The translations under genes and the position numbers were made by a program. Below, piece after piece: positions 17,415 to 25,952 of a stretch of 64,000 bases of DNA. The stretch spans positions 537,539-601,538 of the forward strand of contig NZ_JARGNB010000003.1 in NCBI RefSeq assembly GCF_030167915.1. The letters run 5' to 3'. Source of the stretch: Aquabacterium humicola (GTDB lineage: Bacteria; Pseudomonadota; Gammaproteobacteria; Burkholderiales; Burkholderiaceae_C). The first letter of the stretch is position 1, and every line of letters begins with the position of its first letter. The notes under the pieces are model-generated. The model did no database searches. It saw only the letters and a program-made list of their open reading frames with translations, and was not told the origin of the DNA.

Positions 17415-18509
17415 TCAGCCGATCGACGCGGCCAGCTGGCGGCACACCGCCTGCGTGACCTGCTCGGTCGTCGCGCGGCCGCCGAGGTCGCGGGTGTGCA
17501 GCGCGGTCGTCGCGGTGACGGTCTCGATCGCCGCCATCAGCTTCTTCGCCGCGGCGTGTTCGCCCAGGTGCTCCAGCAGCATCACCGCCGACCAGAAGGT
17601 GCCCACCGGGTTCGCGAGGCCCTGGCCCATGATGTCGAAGGCGGAGCCGTGGATCGGCTCGAACATCGACGGATAGCGGCGCTCCGGATCGATGTTGCCG
17701 GTCGGGGCGATGCCGAGGCTGCCGGCCAGCGCGGCCGCGAGGTCGCTCAGGATGTCGGCATGCAGGTTGGTCGCGACGATGGTGTCCAGGCTCGCCGGGC
17801 GGTTGACCATGCGCGCGGTCGCCGCGTCGACCAGTTCCTTGTCCCACGTCACGTCCGGGAAGTCGGCCGACACTTCCTGCGCGATCTGGTCCCACATCAC
17901 CATCGCATGGCGCTGCGCGTTGCTCTTCGTGATGACGGTCAGCAGCTTGCGCGGCCGCGACTGCGCGAGCCTGAACGCATAACGCAGGATGCGCTCGACG
18001 CCCGTGCGGGTCATGATCGACACGTCGGTCGCCGCTTCGATCGGGTGGCCCTGGTGCACGCGGCCGCCGACGCCGGAGTACTCGCCCTCGGAGTTCTCGC
18101 GCACGATCACCCAGTTCAGGTCCTCGGGCTTGCAGCGCTTCAGCGGCGCGTCGATGCCGGGCAGGATGCGCGTGGGCCGCACGTTGGCGTACTGGTCGAA
18201 GCCCTGGCAGATCTTCAGCCGCAGGCCCCACAGCGTGATGTGGTCCGGGATGTGCGGATCGCCGGCCGAGCCGAACAGGATCGCGTCCTTGCCGCGCAAC
18301 TGGTCCAGGCCATCGGCGGGCATCATCTCGCCGTGCGCGCGGTACCAGTCGCCGCCCCAGCCGAATTCCTCGAACTCGAAGGCGAAGCTGCCGTCGGCCG
18401 CCGCCAGCGCTTGCAGCACACGCTGGCCCGCAGGCACGACCTCCTTGCCGATGCCGTCGCCGGGGATGGCGGCAATGCGGTAGATCTTCTTCGCCGAAGG
18501 GGTGTTCAT
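17415..18509 (-). CDS. ttuC: Tartrate dehydrogenase / D-malate dehydrogenase
   Basis: Metal- and NAD-dependent beta-decarboxylating dehydrogenase of 364 residues, acting on tartrate and D-malate in this subfamily. Motifs are 'IAAIPGDGIGKEVVPAG', 'FGWGGDWYRAHGEMMP' (typical of tartrate/D-malate enzymes), 'VRENSEGEYSGVGGR', 'LTVITKSNAQRHAM', 'TNLHADILSDLAAAL' and 'FEPIHGSAFDIMGQG'. ATG at 18509 gives the normal family N-terminus. It is the first gene of a probable dehydrogenase-Bug receptor operon, divergent from a LysR regulator. A D-malate-specific (dmlA-like) role cannot be separated from tartrate dehydrogenase by eye. Confidence 0.9.
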   Translation of the reverse strand: MNTPSAKKIYRIAAIPGDGIGKEVVPAGQRVLQALAAADGSFAFEFEEFGWGGDWYRAHGEMMPADGLDQLRGKDAILFGSAGDPHIPDHITLWGLRLKICQGFDQYANVRPTRILPGIDAPLKRCKPEDLNWVIVRENSEGEYSGVGGRVHQGHPIEAATDVSIMTRTGVERILRYAFRLAQSRPRKLLTVITKSNAQRHAMVMWDQIAQEVSADFPDVTWDKELVDAATARMVNRPASLDTIVATNLHADILSDLAAALAGSLGIAPTGNIDPERRYPSMFEPIHGSAFDIMGQGLANPVGTFWSAVMLLEHLGEHAAAKKLMAAIETVTATTALHTRDLGGRATTEQVTQAVCRQLAASIG

Positions 18510-18644
18510 GTGCTGGCCTCGTGGAGTGAGAGTGGCCGCGCAGCCGTCGGGCCGCTGCGGTGGATGGACGATGGCCCACTGTAGGAACGACAGCCGGTGC
18601 CGGATCGCGCGTAAAGTGAATGCATCGTCAACCTGAGGTGAACG
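18510..18644. promoter_or_regulatory. Divergent promoter region of ttuC and its LysR regulator
   Basis: The 135 bp between the two start codons should hold both promoters and the LysR site. The stretch at 18627-18643 is an imperfect palindrome centred on ACCTGAGGT; its GAGGTG also serves as RBS of the LysR gene. Regulation of the dehydrogenase by the divergent LysR protein is inferred from arrangement. Confidence 0.45.
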
Positions 18645-19580
18645 ATGGCCAGCAGTCATTCCGGCGGCAGTCAGCCCGGCATCCAGGCCGCCGAGCTCGG
18701 TTTCGTCGTCGCGCTCGCCGGCAGCGGCAGCCTGAGCGCGGCCGCACGCGAGCTGGGCCTGAGCAAGGCGGCGGTGAGCAAGCGGCTGGCGCAGATCGAG
18801 CAGCGCAGCGGCGTCGTGCTCGTCAACCGCACGACGCGGCGCATGAGCTTGACGCCCGAAGGCGAGCTGGTGGTCGAGCGCGCGCGCCGCATCCTGGACG
18901 ACATCGACGAGCTCGCTGCGTTGCTGAAGCAGTCGCACCAGCGGCCGCAGGGGCTGCTGCGGGTCAACGCGACGCTGGGCTTCGGCCGCAGCCATGTCGC
19001 GCCGCTGATCTCGCGCTTCGTCAAGCGCCATCCGGACGTGCAGGTGCAGCTGCAGCTGTCGGTGAACCCGCCGCCGCTGACCGACGACGCCTTCGACGTC
19101 TGCGTGCGCTTCGGCGCGCCGCCGGACACGCGGGTGATCGCACGCCGCATCGCGCCGAACCGCCGGCTGCTGTGCGCCGCGCCGGCCTACCTGCAGCGCC
19201 GCGGCGTGCCGAAGCAGCCCAAGGACCTGGCGCAGCACGACTGCATCGGCATCCGCCAGGGCGACGAGGCCTACGGAACCTGGCGGCTCGCCAGCGGCAA
19301 GGGCGCGCGGCGCCGCACGGAAACCGTCAAGGTGCACGGCAGCCTGGCGACCAACGACGGCGAGATCGCGGTCAACTGGGCGCTGGAGGGCCACGGCATC
19401 CTGATGCGCGCCGAATGGGACATTGCGCGCTACCTGAAGAGCGGGCGGCTGGTGCAGGTGCTGCCGCAATGGGACACGCCCGAGGCCGATCTCTATGCCG
19501 TGTATCCCGAGCGGCTGCGCCTGTCGGCACGCGTGCGGGCCTTCGTCGAGCTGCTGCAGCAGGGGCTGACACCAGGGTGA
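18645..19580 (+). CDS. LysR-family transcriptional regulator (DmlR-like)
   Basis: DNA-binding regulator of 311 residues. The helix-turn-helix is about residues 17-75 ('GFVVALAGSGSLSAAARELG', 'SKAAVSKRLAQIEQRSGVVL', 'NRTTRRMSLTPEGE'). The substrate-binding domain starts near residue 100 ('GLLRVNATLGFGRSHVAPLI') and includes 'FDVCVRFGAPPDTRVIARRI'. This is the group of LysR proteins that often control neighbouring dehydrogenases. The divergent tartrate dehydrogenase gene is the likely target and a C4 hydroxy acid the likely co-inducer, by context. Confidence 0.93.
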   Translation: MASSHSGGSQPGIQAAELGFVVALAGSGSLSAAARELGLSKAAVSKRLAQIEQRSGVVLVNRTTRRMSLTPEGELVVERARRILDDIDELAALLKQSHQRPQGLLRVNATLGFGRSHVAPLISRFVKRHPDVQVQLQLSVNPPPLTDDAFDVCVRFGAPPDTRVIARRIAPNRRLLCAAPAYLQRRGVPKQPKDLAQHDCIGIRQGDEAYGTWRLASGKGARRRTETVKVHGSLATNDGEIAVNWALEGHGILMRAEWDIARYLKSGRLVQVLPQWDTPEADLYAVYPERLRLSARVRAFVELLQQGLTPG

Positions 19581-19585
19581 CGCCC

Positions 19586-19633
19586 GCCAGCGGCGATGCA
19601 CACTCGGCCCACGCCAGCGGCGAGGCACACTCG
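19586..19633. repeat. Short tandem repeat (2 x 21 bp, period 27)
   Basis: 19586-19606 and 19613-19633 are the same 21 bp with one mismatch (GATG versus GAGG). They sit between the LysR stop codon and the next gene's RBS and have no coding role that I can see. Confidence 0.6.
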
Positions 19634-19658
19634 ACCTAACGCCAGGAGGACCCGACCG

Positions 19659-20120
19659 ATGACCGACCGCCGCCATGCCCTGATCGCCGCCGCGTCGCTG
19701 CCCGCGTTCGCCGCCGCCGGCTGCGCAACGCCGCGCGCCACCGCATCGCCCGACGAGCTGCTGGCGCAGGTGCGCGCCGCCGAGACCGCATTCGCCGACA
19801 CGATGGCGCGGCGCGATCTCGCCGGCTTCGGCAGCTTCCTCGCCGACGACGCGGTGTTCGTCAATGGCGGCAAGCCGCTGCGCGGCAAGGCCGCGATCGT
19901 CGTGCACTGGACGCGCTTCTACGCCCCCGGCCCGGCGCCCTTCTCGTGGAAGCCTGAGCTCGCGGAGGTGTCCGGCGAAGGCCGCCTGGGCTATACCGAA
20001 GGCCCGGTGATGGACCCGTCGGGCAAGGTCTTCGCGAAGTTCTTCACCACCTGGCAGCTCGGCGGCGACGGGCGCTGGCGGGTGATCTTCGACAACGGGT
20101 ACACGGTGTGCAAGGCGTGA
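19659..20120 (+). CDS. NTF2-like (SnoaL/DUF4440) exported lipoprotein
   Basis: Envelope protein of 153 residues with an NTF2-like fold. The N-terminus 'MTDRRHALIAAASLPAFAAAGC' is a Tat-like lipoprotein signal with lipidation at the Cys in 'AAGC'. Then comes a DUF4440 pattern: 'LLAQVRAAETAFADTMARRD', 'FLADDAVFVNGGKPLRGKAAI' and 'WRVIFDNGYTVC' at the C-terminus. Members may be small-molecule isomerase-like or ligand-binding; no activity can be claimed. CCAGGAGGA lies about 9 nt before ATG 19659. Confidence 0.85.
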   Translation: MTDRRHALIAAASLPAFAAAGCATPRATASPDELLAQVRAAETAFADTMARRDLAGFGSFLADDAVFVNGGKPLRGKAAIVVHWTRFYAPGPAPFSWKPELAEVSGEGRLGYTEGPVMDPSGKVFAKFFTTWQLGGDGRWRVIFDNGYTVCKA

Positions 20121-20172
20121 GCGCGCGCGCGGTAGCGTCTGCTGGCTAGCTGGGCCGCGCGAGGCACAGACA

Positions 20173-21372
20173 ATGCAAGCCATGCGACTCCTCGGCCTCC
20201 TTGCCCTCTCCTTGCTGACCGCGAGTACCTGCCTTGCGCAGTCGACGGACGCGCCGCCCCCGGGGGACGAGGCTGCATCTCTGGCAGCCGCCATATCCAT
20301 TCTCAAGTCAAACTTTTTCCGGCCCCTGACGGACGCGGAATCTGCGTCGCGTTCAATCGAGCAACTGGTGCAGGCCATTGACCCTGATCTTGGCGAGTAC
20401 ATCGGCCCGCAGGACGTTGCCGCCTTTCGCCAGGGATCGCGCACGAGGGCGAAGGCGCTGGGAATTTCACTTCGCCGACAACGTGGCGATGTCCTCGTTC
20501 TGCCTCTCCCGGATAGCCCCGCTTCATCCGCAGGGCTGCACTTCGGAGACCGGCTCATCGAAATCGACGGGCAGCGCATCGACAAACTGCCGCTTTGGCG
20601 AGTCCACAAGCTCCTGTCGGATCGGTCGGAGGCAGCCGTGGTGATCGTTGTTGGGCGAGCCGGACAGCGGCTTTCGTTCACAGTGCGCTCCGCAGCCACG
20701 AACGTGGACGCCGGTGCAGTGACCGTCCAACATCCGGCCCCGGGAGTCCTGTGGCTTCGCGTGCCGGACCTGGCAGAGGCCACTCTGGCGCAGACAGCGG
20801 GCTTCATTGCATCCGAGTGGCGAACTGCCCCGCCCAGTGCCCTCATTCTCGACCTCCGCGGCAACTCGGGCGGGCTCTTTCAGTCGGCCGTCGGACACGC
20901 CTCGATCTTCCTCGATTCCACCAAGCTGATCGCTACCCTTCGAAGCCACGCCGCTATCGCAAGCAATCTGCGCTTCATGGCGCGCCCGGAGTACTACACG
21001 CGCCGAAACGAGGTCGATAGCCTGGCCGACCTGCCACCAGCGATCAAGACAATCCCACTCGCCGTTCTGATCGACGAGGCGACCGCCGCGGGCGCGGAGT
21101 TGATCGTCGCAGCGATCAAGGACCACGGTCGCGGCCTCGTCGTGGGTCGCCGAAGCGGCGGATTCGCGAGCATTCAGACGATCTCGCTACTGCCCAACGG
21201 CGGAGGGATCAAGTACACGAGTGCTCATTGGGAGCCTCCGTCGGCGGTTGCCGTCGACGGCATAGGCATCAGTCCCGACATCGATGCAGCAGGCACGGAT
21301 CACGGCGCATTTCTCGCTGCGGCGCTGCTGGCCATCGAGAAGCAGCGAACCGTCAACGGCGGCGGCCGATGA
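20173..21372 (+). CDS. S41 (CtpA-like) protease homologue lacking the catalytic Ser-Lys pair
   Basis: Exported protein of 399 residues with the layout of a carboxy-terminal processing protease: signal peptide (about 1-22), N-terminal helical region, PDZ domain (about 90-165, 'SPASSAGLHFGDRLIEIDGQ') and S41 core ('ALILDLRGNSGGLFQSAVG'). The active-site strands are clear, but the Ser of the usual 'SASASE' is Ala306 in 'EATAAGAE', and the Lys of 'TFGKGSVQ' is Phe331 in 'SGGFASIQ'. Gln335 is kept. It should therefore bind rather than cut peptides. Codon use is less GC-biased than in the neighbours, hinting at transfer. ATG at 20182 is an alternative start. Confidence 0.88.
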   Translation: MQAMRLLGLLALSLLTASTCLAQSTDAPPPGDEAASLAAAISILKSNFFRPLTDAESASRSIEQLVQAIDPDLGEYIGPQDVAAFRQGSRTRAKALGISLRRQRGDVLVLPLPDSPASSAGLHFGDRLIEIDGQRIDKLPLWRVHKLLSDRSEAAVVIVVGRAGQRLSFTVRSAATNVDAGAVTVQHPAPGVLWLRVPDLAEATLAQTAGFIASEWRTAPPSALILDLRGNSGGLFQSAVGHASIFLDSTKLIATLRSHAAIASNLRFMARPEYYTRRNEVDSLADLPPAIKTIPLAVLIDEATAAGAELIVAAIKDHGRGLVVGRRSGGFASIQTISLLPNGGGIKYTSAHWEPPSAVAVDGIGISPDIDAAGTDHGAFLAAALLAIEKQRTVNGGGR

Positions 21373-21373
21373 A

Positions 21374-21655
21374 ATGAAGCACGCCAGTCCCGAGGCCCTC
21401 GCCGAGCTGAGCGCGCTGCTCGAGCAGCTGCGCGCATTGCCCGGCCTGATCGAGCGCAAGCCCGGCATCTTCTATCGCGGCTCGACGGCGTTCCTGCACT
21501 TCCACGAGGACCCGGCCGGCCTGTTCGCCGACGCCAAGGTGAACGGCGCCGGCTTCGCGCGCTGGCCGGTCGACACGGCGGCCCAGCAGCAGTCGCTGCT
21601 GCGGGCGGTCCGGCTGTCCATGACGCGCAAGGCGAGCGGAACCCCGCAGAAATGA
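21374..21655 (+). CDS. Conserved hypothetical protein (93 aa)
   Basis: Small soluble protein of 93 residues. It has a helical N-terminus ('EALAELSALLEQLRALPG') and a central segment 'IERKPGIFYRGSTAFLHFHEDPAGLFADAK' that looks like a conserved family core. I recall similar short proteins in Burkholderiales but know no function. ATG at 21374 follows the S41-like gene's stop by 1 nt, so they may be transcribed together. Base composition returns to the high-GC norm here. Confidence 0.75.
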   Translation: MKHASPEALAELSALLEQLRALPGLIERKPGIFYRGSTAFLHFHEDPAGLFADAKVNGAGFARWPVDTAAQQQSLLRAVRLSMTRKASGTPQK

Positions 21656-21662
21656 GGTGCCG

Positions 21663-22364
21663 ATGACGGAGTCGCACAATCCCTGGAGTGCGGCGCTCGA
21701 CGAGCGCATCGGGCGGCCGGAACAGGCGAAGTGGGCGACGTTCTACGAACGCCGCGACCGGGCCTGCCCGTTCTTCGTCGATGCGCCCGACGAGAACCTG
21801 GTGCGCTGGTTGCGGGCCGGGCGCATCGCGCCGGGCCACGCGCTGGACCTGGGTTGCGGCCACGGGCGCAACGCACTGCACCTGGCGCGTGCCGGCTTCC
21901 GGGTGCGCGCGGTCGACTACTCGCCGTCGGCGGTGGCCTGGGCACGCGAACGCATTGCCGCCAGCGGCCTCGACGTGCGGCTGGCGCAGCAATCCGTCTT
22001 CGACCTCGACCCCGCGGTCGATGGTGACGCGGACTTCGTCTACGACTCGGGCTGCTTCCACCACCTGCCGCCGCATCGGCGGACGTCCTACGTCGACCTG
22101 GTCGCGCGACTGCTGAAGCCGGGCGCTCACTTCGGGTTGGTGTGCTTCAGGCCCGAAGGCGGCAGTGGCTTGACCGACGACGAGGTGCTCGAACGCGGCC
22201 ACGTCGGCGGCGGGCTGGGCTACACCGAACGGCAGCTGCGGGACATCTGGTCGCGGGGTTTCGACGTGCTGGACGTCACGCCGATGGAGGAGCACCCTCC
22301 GGGCTCGGACCGCTTCGGCAGAAGCTTCCTGTGGGCGGTGCTGGCGTGCAGGTTGGGTGGATAG
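21663..22364 (+). CDS. Class I SAM-dependent methyltransferase
   Basis: Cytoplasmic methyltransferase of 233 residues. SAM-binding motif I 'ALDLGCGHGRNALHLARAG' is near residue 60. The acidic residue of motif II is in 'RVRAVDYSPSAVAWAR', with the later 'DFVYDSGCFHHLPPHRR' and 'LLKPGAHFGLVCFRPEGG'. This pattern resembles the thiopurine/tellurite-type methyltransferase group, but the substrate is open. It begins 7 nt after the small conserved gene; the upstream in-frame GTG at 21657 is a weaker start. Confidence 0.9.
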   Translation: MTESHNPWSAALDERIGRPEQAKWATFYERRDRACPFFVDAPDENLVRWLRAGRIAPGHALDLGCGHGRNALHLARAGFRVRAVDYSPSAVAWARERIAASGLDVRLAQQSVFDLDPAVDGDADFVYDSGCFHHLPPHRRTSYVDLVARLLKPGAHFGLVCFRPEGGSGLTDDEVLERGHVGGGLGYTERQLRDIWSRGFDVLDVTPMEEHPPGSDRFGRSFLWAVLACRLGG

Positions 22365-22464
22365 CCTTCGATAAGAGCGTCCATGCAGCGGGAGCAGCGA
22401 ATGAAGCAATCGTCGGTGTTCGTCGCACGGGTGATGGTGCCGGAGTCAGAGGTCTGATCCCGCG

Positions 22465-22932
22465 ATGATCTCCGTTCGCATCGGCTCGCATCGCTTCCAG
22501 TACCGCGTCGGGGCAGTGATCATCGACGACGATCAGTTGCTGCTTCACCGGCTGGCCGGCGATGCGTTCTGGGCCGTGCCTGGCGGGCGGGTGAACGCAG
22601 GGGAGCAAGCCGGCGAAGCGGTGGTTCGCGAGCTCCGCGAAGAGCTCGGTGTCGCGATCGAATGCGGCCGCCTGTTGTGCACCGGCGAGAACTTCTTCGA
22701 CCATGGCGGCCAGGCCCATCATGAGGTCGGGCTGTACTTCGAGGCGACGCTGCCGGCCGGATCGCCCATCCTCGACAAGCAGGTGCCGCATCGTGGCCAG
22801 GAAGAGGGGCGAATCCTGGAATTCAAGTGGTTTCCGCTGACCGCACTGGCCGGCATCGACCTGCGGCCCGCAGCACTGGGACGCGTGCTGGGCGCACGAC
22901 CTCTGCCGCCGCACTTCGTTCAGCACGGCTGA
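22465..22932 (+). CDS. NUDIX hydrolase
   Basis: Nucleotide or dinucleotide pyrophosphatase family protein of 155 residues. The Nudix box is intact: Gly-x5-Glu-x7-Arg-Glu-x2-Glu-Glu-x-Gly across 'GRVNAGEQAGEAVVRELREE' and the following 'LGV'. The N-terminal strand 'RVGAVIIDDDQLLLHRL' and the following 'HEVGLYFEATLP' complete the fold. Substrate cannot be predicted from the box alone. It lies 100 nt after the methyltransferase gene on the same strand and may be separately transcribed. Confidence 0.92.
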   Translation: MISVRIGSHRFQYRVGAVIIDDDQLLLHRLAGDAFWAVPGGRVNAGEQAGEAVVRELREELGVAIECGRLLCTGENFFDHGGQAHHEVGLYFEATLPAGSPILDKQVPHRGQEEGRILEFKWFPLTALAGIDLRPAALGRVLGARPLPPHFVQHG

Positions 22933-23047
22933 GAGGGCCCGGCGATCTCGGCGGAGCGGGGCCTTGGCGCCGCGCGTCGCGCGGTGGACATCGGCCGGCC
23001 GATCGTGCGCACACAATCCGCCTCTTCCAGCCATTCCGAGTCCCACC

Positions 23048-23437
23048 ATGCGCCTGCCCTTCGTCGAACATGTCGGCGCCGAGATCGCGGACGTCCGCGA
23101 CGGCGCGAGCCTGCTGACGCTGGTGATCGCGCCGCTGCACCTGAACTCGAGCGGCGTGGTGCACGGTGGCGTGCTGTTCACGCTGGCCGACACCGGCATG
23201 GGGGCGGCGCTGTTCAGCGCGCTGGCGCGGGGCGAACGCTGTGCGACGGTGGAGGCGAAGATCAACTACTTCAGGCCGGTGCGCGGCGGCACGCTGCAGT
23301 GCCGCTCGCGCATCGTGAACCGGGGCCGCACGCTGGCCAGCCTGGAGGCGGTCCTCAGCGTCGACGACAACGCGGTGGCGACCGCGCACGCCACCTTCGC
23401 GATCATCGCCGCCGACGGGGCGGCACCGGGCGGCTGA
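23048..23437 (+). CDS. PaaI-type hotdog-fold thioesterase
   Basis: Acyl-CoA thioesterase-like protein of 129 residues with a single hotdog domain. The signature 'NSSGVVHGGVLFTLADTGMG' holds the helix and catalytic acid region, followed by 'CATVEAKINYFRPVRGGTLQ' and 'SRIVNRGRTLASLEAVL'. It probably hydrolyses aromatic or short acyl-CoA esters; specificity is unknown. ATG at 23048 follows 'TCCCACC' with no strong RBS. It is the last plus-strand gene before a minus-strand block. Confidence 0.9.
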   Translation: MRLPFVEHVGAEIADVRDGASLLTLVIAPLHLNSSGVVHGGVLFTLADTGMGAALFSALARGERCATVEAKINYFRPVRGGTLQCRSRIVNRGRTLASLEAVLSVDDNAVATAHATFAIIAADGAAPGG

Positions 23438-23462
23438 GCAAGCGGCTGACGGGGCGGCTGCT

Positions 23463-23747
23463 TCAGTTCCAGCGCGGCTTCAGCACCACTGCCATCAGCA
23501 GCAGCAGGCCGAAGAGCACACCCGGCACCGCCACCGCGGCGAGCAGCCCGTGGGCCAGCGCGTGGTGCCCGGCGGCCTGCAGCGCGTGGCTGCCCCACAG
23601 CAGCCCGGCTGCAGCGCCCAGCATGCCCAGCCACAGGACGATGTTGAACGACGACACGCTGCCGTCGGCCAGGCCGATGACGAAGAAGGCGACCAGGATC
23701 GCCGCCATCAAGGCGTCGATGCTCCACAGGGTCCAGAACAGCGTCAT
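23463..23747 (-). CDS. Small multi-pass membrane protein (94 aa)
   Basis: Not recognised. Nearly the whole 94-residue protein is hydrophobic: helices at about 5-27 ('LWSIDALMAAILVAFFVIGL'), 35-55 and 63-88, with a cationic C-terminus 'KPRWN'. It starts 27 nt after the stop of the larger membrane protein gene on the same strand, suggesting an operon and perhaps a membrane complex. No catalytic motif is seen. Confidence 0.78.
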   Translation of the reverse strand: MTLFWTLWSIDALMAAILVAFFVIGLADGSVSSFNIVLWLGMLGAAAGLLWGSHALQAAGHHALAHGLLAAVAVPGVLFGLLLLMAVVLKPRWN

Positions 23748-23774
23748 GGTGGGTCCTTCGAGGCGTCGTGAGGT

Positions 23775-24881
23775 TCAGTGCCGGCGCAGCCAGTCGTCGA
23801 CCGCGCGCTGGCCGTTCATCTTCGGCGTCGGCTGCGCGTAGTCGCGCGGGGTGTCGTAGGCATCGCGCACCTGTCGCAGCGCCGGGCGGTAGTCGACGCC
23901 ATAACTTGCATAACGATCGGCCACGGCCAGGATGCGCAGCACCGGGTACTGGTAGTCGTCGGGCCGCAGCGTGTGCGTGCCGGCCATCTGCTCGCGCAAG
24001 GCGCGGGCGTGGGCGACGATGCCTTCGCGCACCACCGGCGCCAGCGCGCGCGCGTCGACCGGCTCGTTGCTTTCGAGGAACGTGAAGGCTTCGTCGGCGA
24101 ATGCGCCGCGCAGCACGCCGGCCAGTGCGCCGTCCAGGTCGGGATGGCTGCGCAGCTTGGCGATCGCCAGCGCGCGGATCTCCGGCACCTCGTCGCGCGA
24201 GCTCTGCGGCAGCAGCGACAGGAAATCTCGCTGCGGATCGGCCTGCTGCACCTGCTGCAGGATGCTGGCGTCGCGGCGGGCATGGAAGTCGAGGTCCGCC
24301 TGCGCGCGCACGGCGCGGTGGTCGGCGATCGACAAGGCCAGCTGCGCGAGCAGCCCGGTGGCCAGCAGCAGCGACAGCGCACCCAGGCCCTGCAGCGGCA
24401 TCTGCCAGCTGCGCGAGGGCAGCGCCTCGCGCAGCGCCGGGTACAGGCCGAACACGGCGCCGGCGACGAGGCCCGGCAGCCAGATCCAGTGCGCCCACGA
24501 TCGCAGCGGCAGCAGCACCCAGGGCACTTCGCCGGGCGATTCGCTGCGCAGCGTCGCACACATCGTCGCGACCACCGCGGCGCTGGTCACCGCGGCCAGC
24601 ACCAGCGCCCAGCGCAGCGGGGCCGGCGCGACCTGGTCGGCGATGCCGGCGAAGCCGCCCGACGCCAGCGCGCTGACGTAGGCCACGAGCAGCCCGCCGA
24701 GCAGGCCGAGGCCGAGCATCGCCGCGCCCAGCGTCTTGCCGCCGTCGCGGTCGGGCCGGCCGGTGAGCGCGAGCGTGAACAGCGCGCAGGCCGCTGCGAC
24801 GGCCACCATCAGGCCGAAGGAACCGAGGACGAGGGCGATGGCGCGGGTCATGGACATGATGACCCGCATGGTGTCGGCCAC
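23775..24881 (-). CDS. Membrane protein with soluble C-terminal domain, function unknown
   Basis: Protein of 368 residues. Hydrophobic segments cover about 10-38, 48-72, 88-108, 130-150 and 160-185. A soluble C-terminal half (about 190-368) follows that is helical and charged ('DLDFHARRDASILQQVQQAD', 'PVDARALAPVVREGIVAHAR'). I recognise no family. ATG codons at 24869 and 24854 are alternatives to 24881. It lies in a two-gene unit with the 94-residue membrane protein downstream. Confidence 0.78.
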   Translation of the reverse strand: MADTMRVIMSMTRAIALVLGSFGLMVAVAAACALFTLALTGRPDRDGGKTLGAAMLGLGLLGGLLVAYVSALASGGFAGIADQVAPAPLRWALVLAAVTSAAVVATMCATLRSESPGEVPWVLLPLRSWAHWIWLPGLVAGAVFGLYPALREALPSRSWQMPLQGLGALSLLLATGLLAQLALSIADHRAVRAQADLDFHARRDASILQQVQQADPQRDFLSLLPQSSRDEVPEIRALAIAKLRSHPDLDGALAGVLRGAFADEAFTFLESNEPVDARALAPVVREGIVAHARALREQMAGTHTLRPDDYQYPVLRILAVADRYASYGVDYRPALRQVRDAYDTPRDYAQPTPKMNGQRAVDDWLRRH

Positions 24882-24999
24882 GCGTCGCAGCCGTTCTTCG
24901 GCGCGCCAGTGCGCCGGTTTCAGTTGTTCTCCCGGCTGAACCGCGGCCGGCCAGGCGGCCGGGCAGGTGATCGACCGCCGCGGCGGCGCGGCGCGTCGA

Positions 25000-25803
25000 T
25001 CAGCGCGCGGCGGTGACCGTGTTGGCGTTGGCGGCGGTGGCGCTCAACGGCTTCGGCAGCGAGTAGAGGCGGCCATCCTCGCCGAGCACGGTGGCGCGCC
25101 TGGCGGTCTCCTTCAGCAGTTGGCCGCGCACGGCGCCGGGTGCGCCGCCGAGGTTCACGGCGAAGGCCCGCGGCGGCTCGGTCAGCACCGGCGGCACCGC
25201 GAGGTCGAATTCGAGCAGCACCATGTCGATGGTTTCGATCACCGATTCGCGCAGCGCCGCGTGCAGCGCCGCACCGTCGTCGGCCGACCACCCGGCCAGC
25301 GAGGCCGCGCCGCCGCTGCCCAGCGGCTGCGAGCGGTAGCGCAGCAGCACGCGCTGCACCGGCCGGCGTTCACCGGCCTCGCGCGTCCACAGCGACACCA
25401 CCGCGTCGGCTTCCAGCGTGCGCGCGTCGGCCGACAAGCGCGCCTGCGGCTCGATCAGCAGCAGCGCCTGCGCGGGCTTCAGCTCGCCGAACAGGCGCGC
25501 GCGCTCGGGCGCATCGAGCGCCTGCGCGGCCGCGGTGATCGCGCCGAGCCGGATCGGGTACTTGGGCAACTCGCGGCGCAGCGCATCGTCGAACGCGCGG
25601 CGATGCTCGGCGGCATCGAGCGGCGAGATCGAGCTCGGGGTCGGGGAAGCCTCGGTCGGCGCGACCGCCACGTGCGTGCGCAGCTCGGCGATGGCCGCCC
25701 GCTGCACGGGCGCGAGCGCCACGCGCTCCGGCGTCGCGCAACCGGCCAACCCGATGCCCAGCGCCACGGCGATCAGCACGCCGATCGCCCTCAGTGAATC
25801 CAT
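25000..25803 (-). CDS. Hypothetical lipoprotein
   Basis: Predicted lipoprotein of 267 residues. The signal 'MDSLRAIGVLIAVALGIGLAGC' ends in lipobox 'LAGC'. The mature part has a helical segment 'DAAEHRRAFDDALRRELPKY' followed by strands in 'ALLLIEPQARLSADARTLEA' and a Thr/Asn-rich end. This resembles envelope proteins that evaluate LpoB/GNA1162-like folds, but the match is weak and I make no assignment. GGGAGG lies 5 nt before ATG 25803, which also begins the signal peptide. Confidence 0.8.
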   Translation of the reverse strand: MDSLRAIGVLIAVALGIGLAGCATPERVALAPVQRAAIAELRTHVAVAPTEASPTPSSISPLDAAEHRRAFDDALRRELPKYPIRLGAITAAAQALDAPERARLFGELKPAQALLLIEPQARLSADARTLEADAVVSLWTREAGERRPVQRVLLRYRSQPLGSGGAASLAGWSADDGAALHAALRESVIETIDMVLLEFDLAVPPVLTEPPRAFAVNLGGAPGAVRGQLLKETARRATVLGEDGRLYSLPKPLSATAANANTVTAAR

Positions 25804-25952
25804 GAAACCTCCCTGGCTCGTCGATCCGAAGAATGCGCTGGCGCCGTGTGCCCGGCGGTCCTTTGCGCGACGCGCATTGTGCCGGAGGACGGTGACACGT
25901 CCGAGGCGGGCGAGCCGCCTCATCCCCAATCGAAGCGGCGGAGCCGCCGCCG

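Noticed and set aside
18627..18643. LysR operator at the ACCTGAGGT palindrome
   Set aside because: It overlaps the RBS of the LysR gene itself and its arms match poorly beyond 4 bp, so I mention it only as part of the promoter region.
17415..20864. 1,149-codon minus frame extending upstream of the tartrate dehydrogenase
   Set aside because: The extension overlaps the LysR and lipoprotein genes on the opposite strand and has no domain content. The dehydrogenase family start is at 18509.
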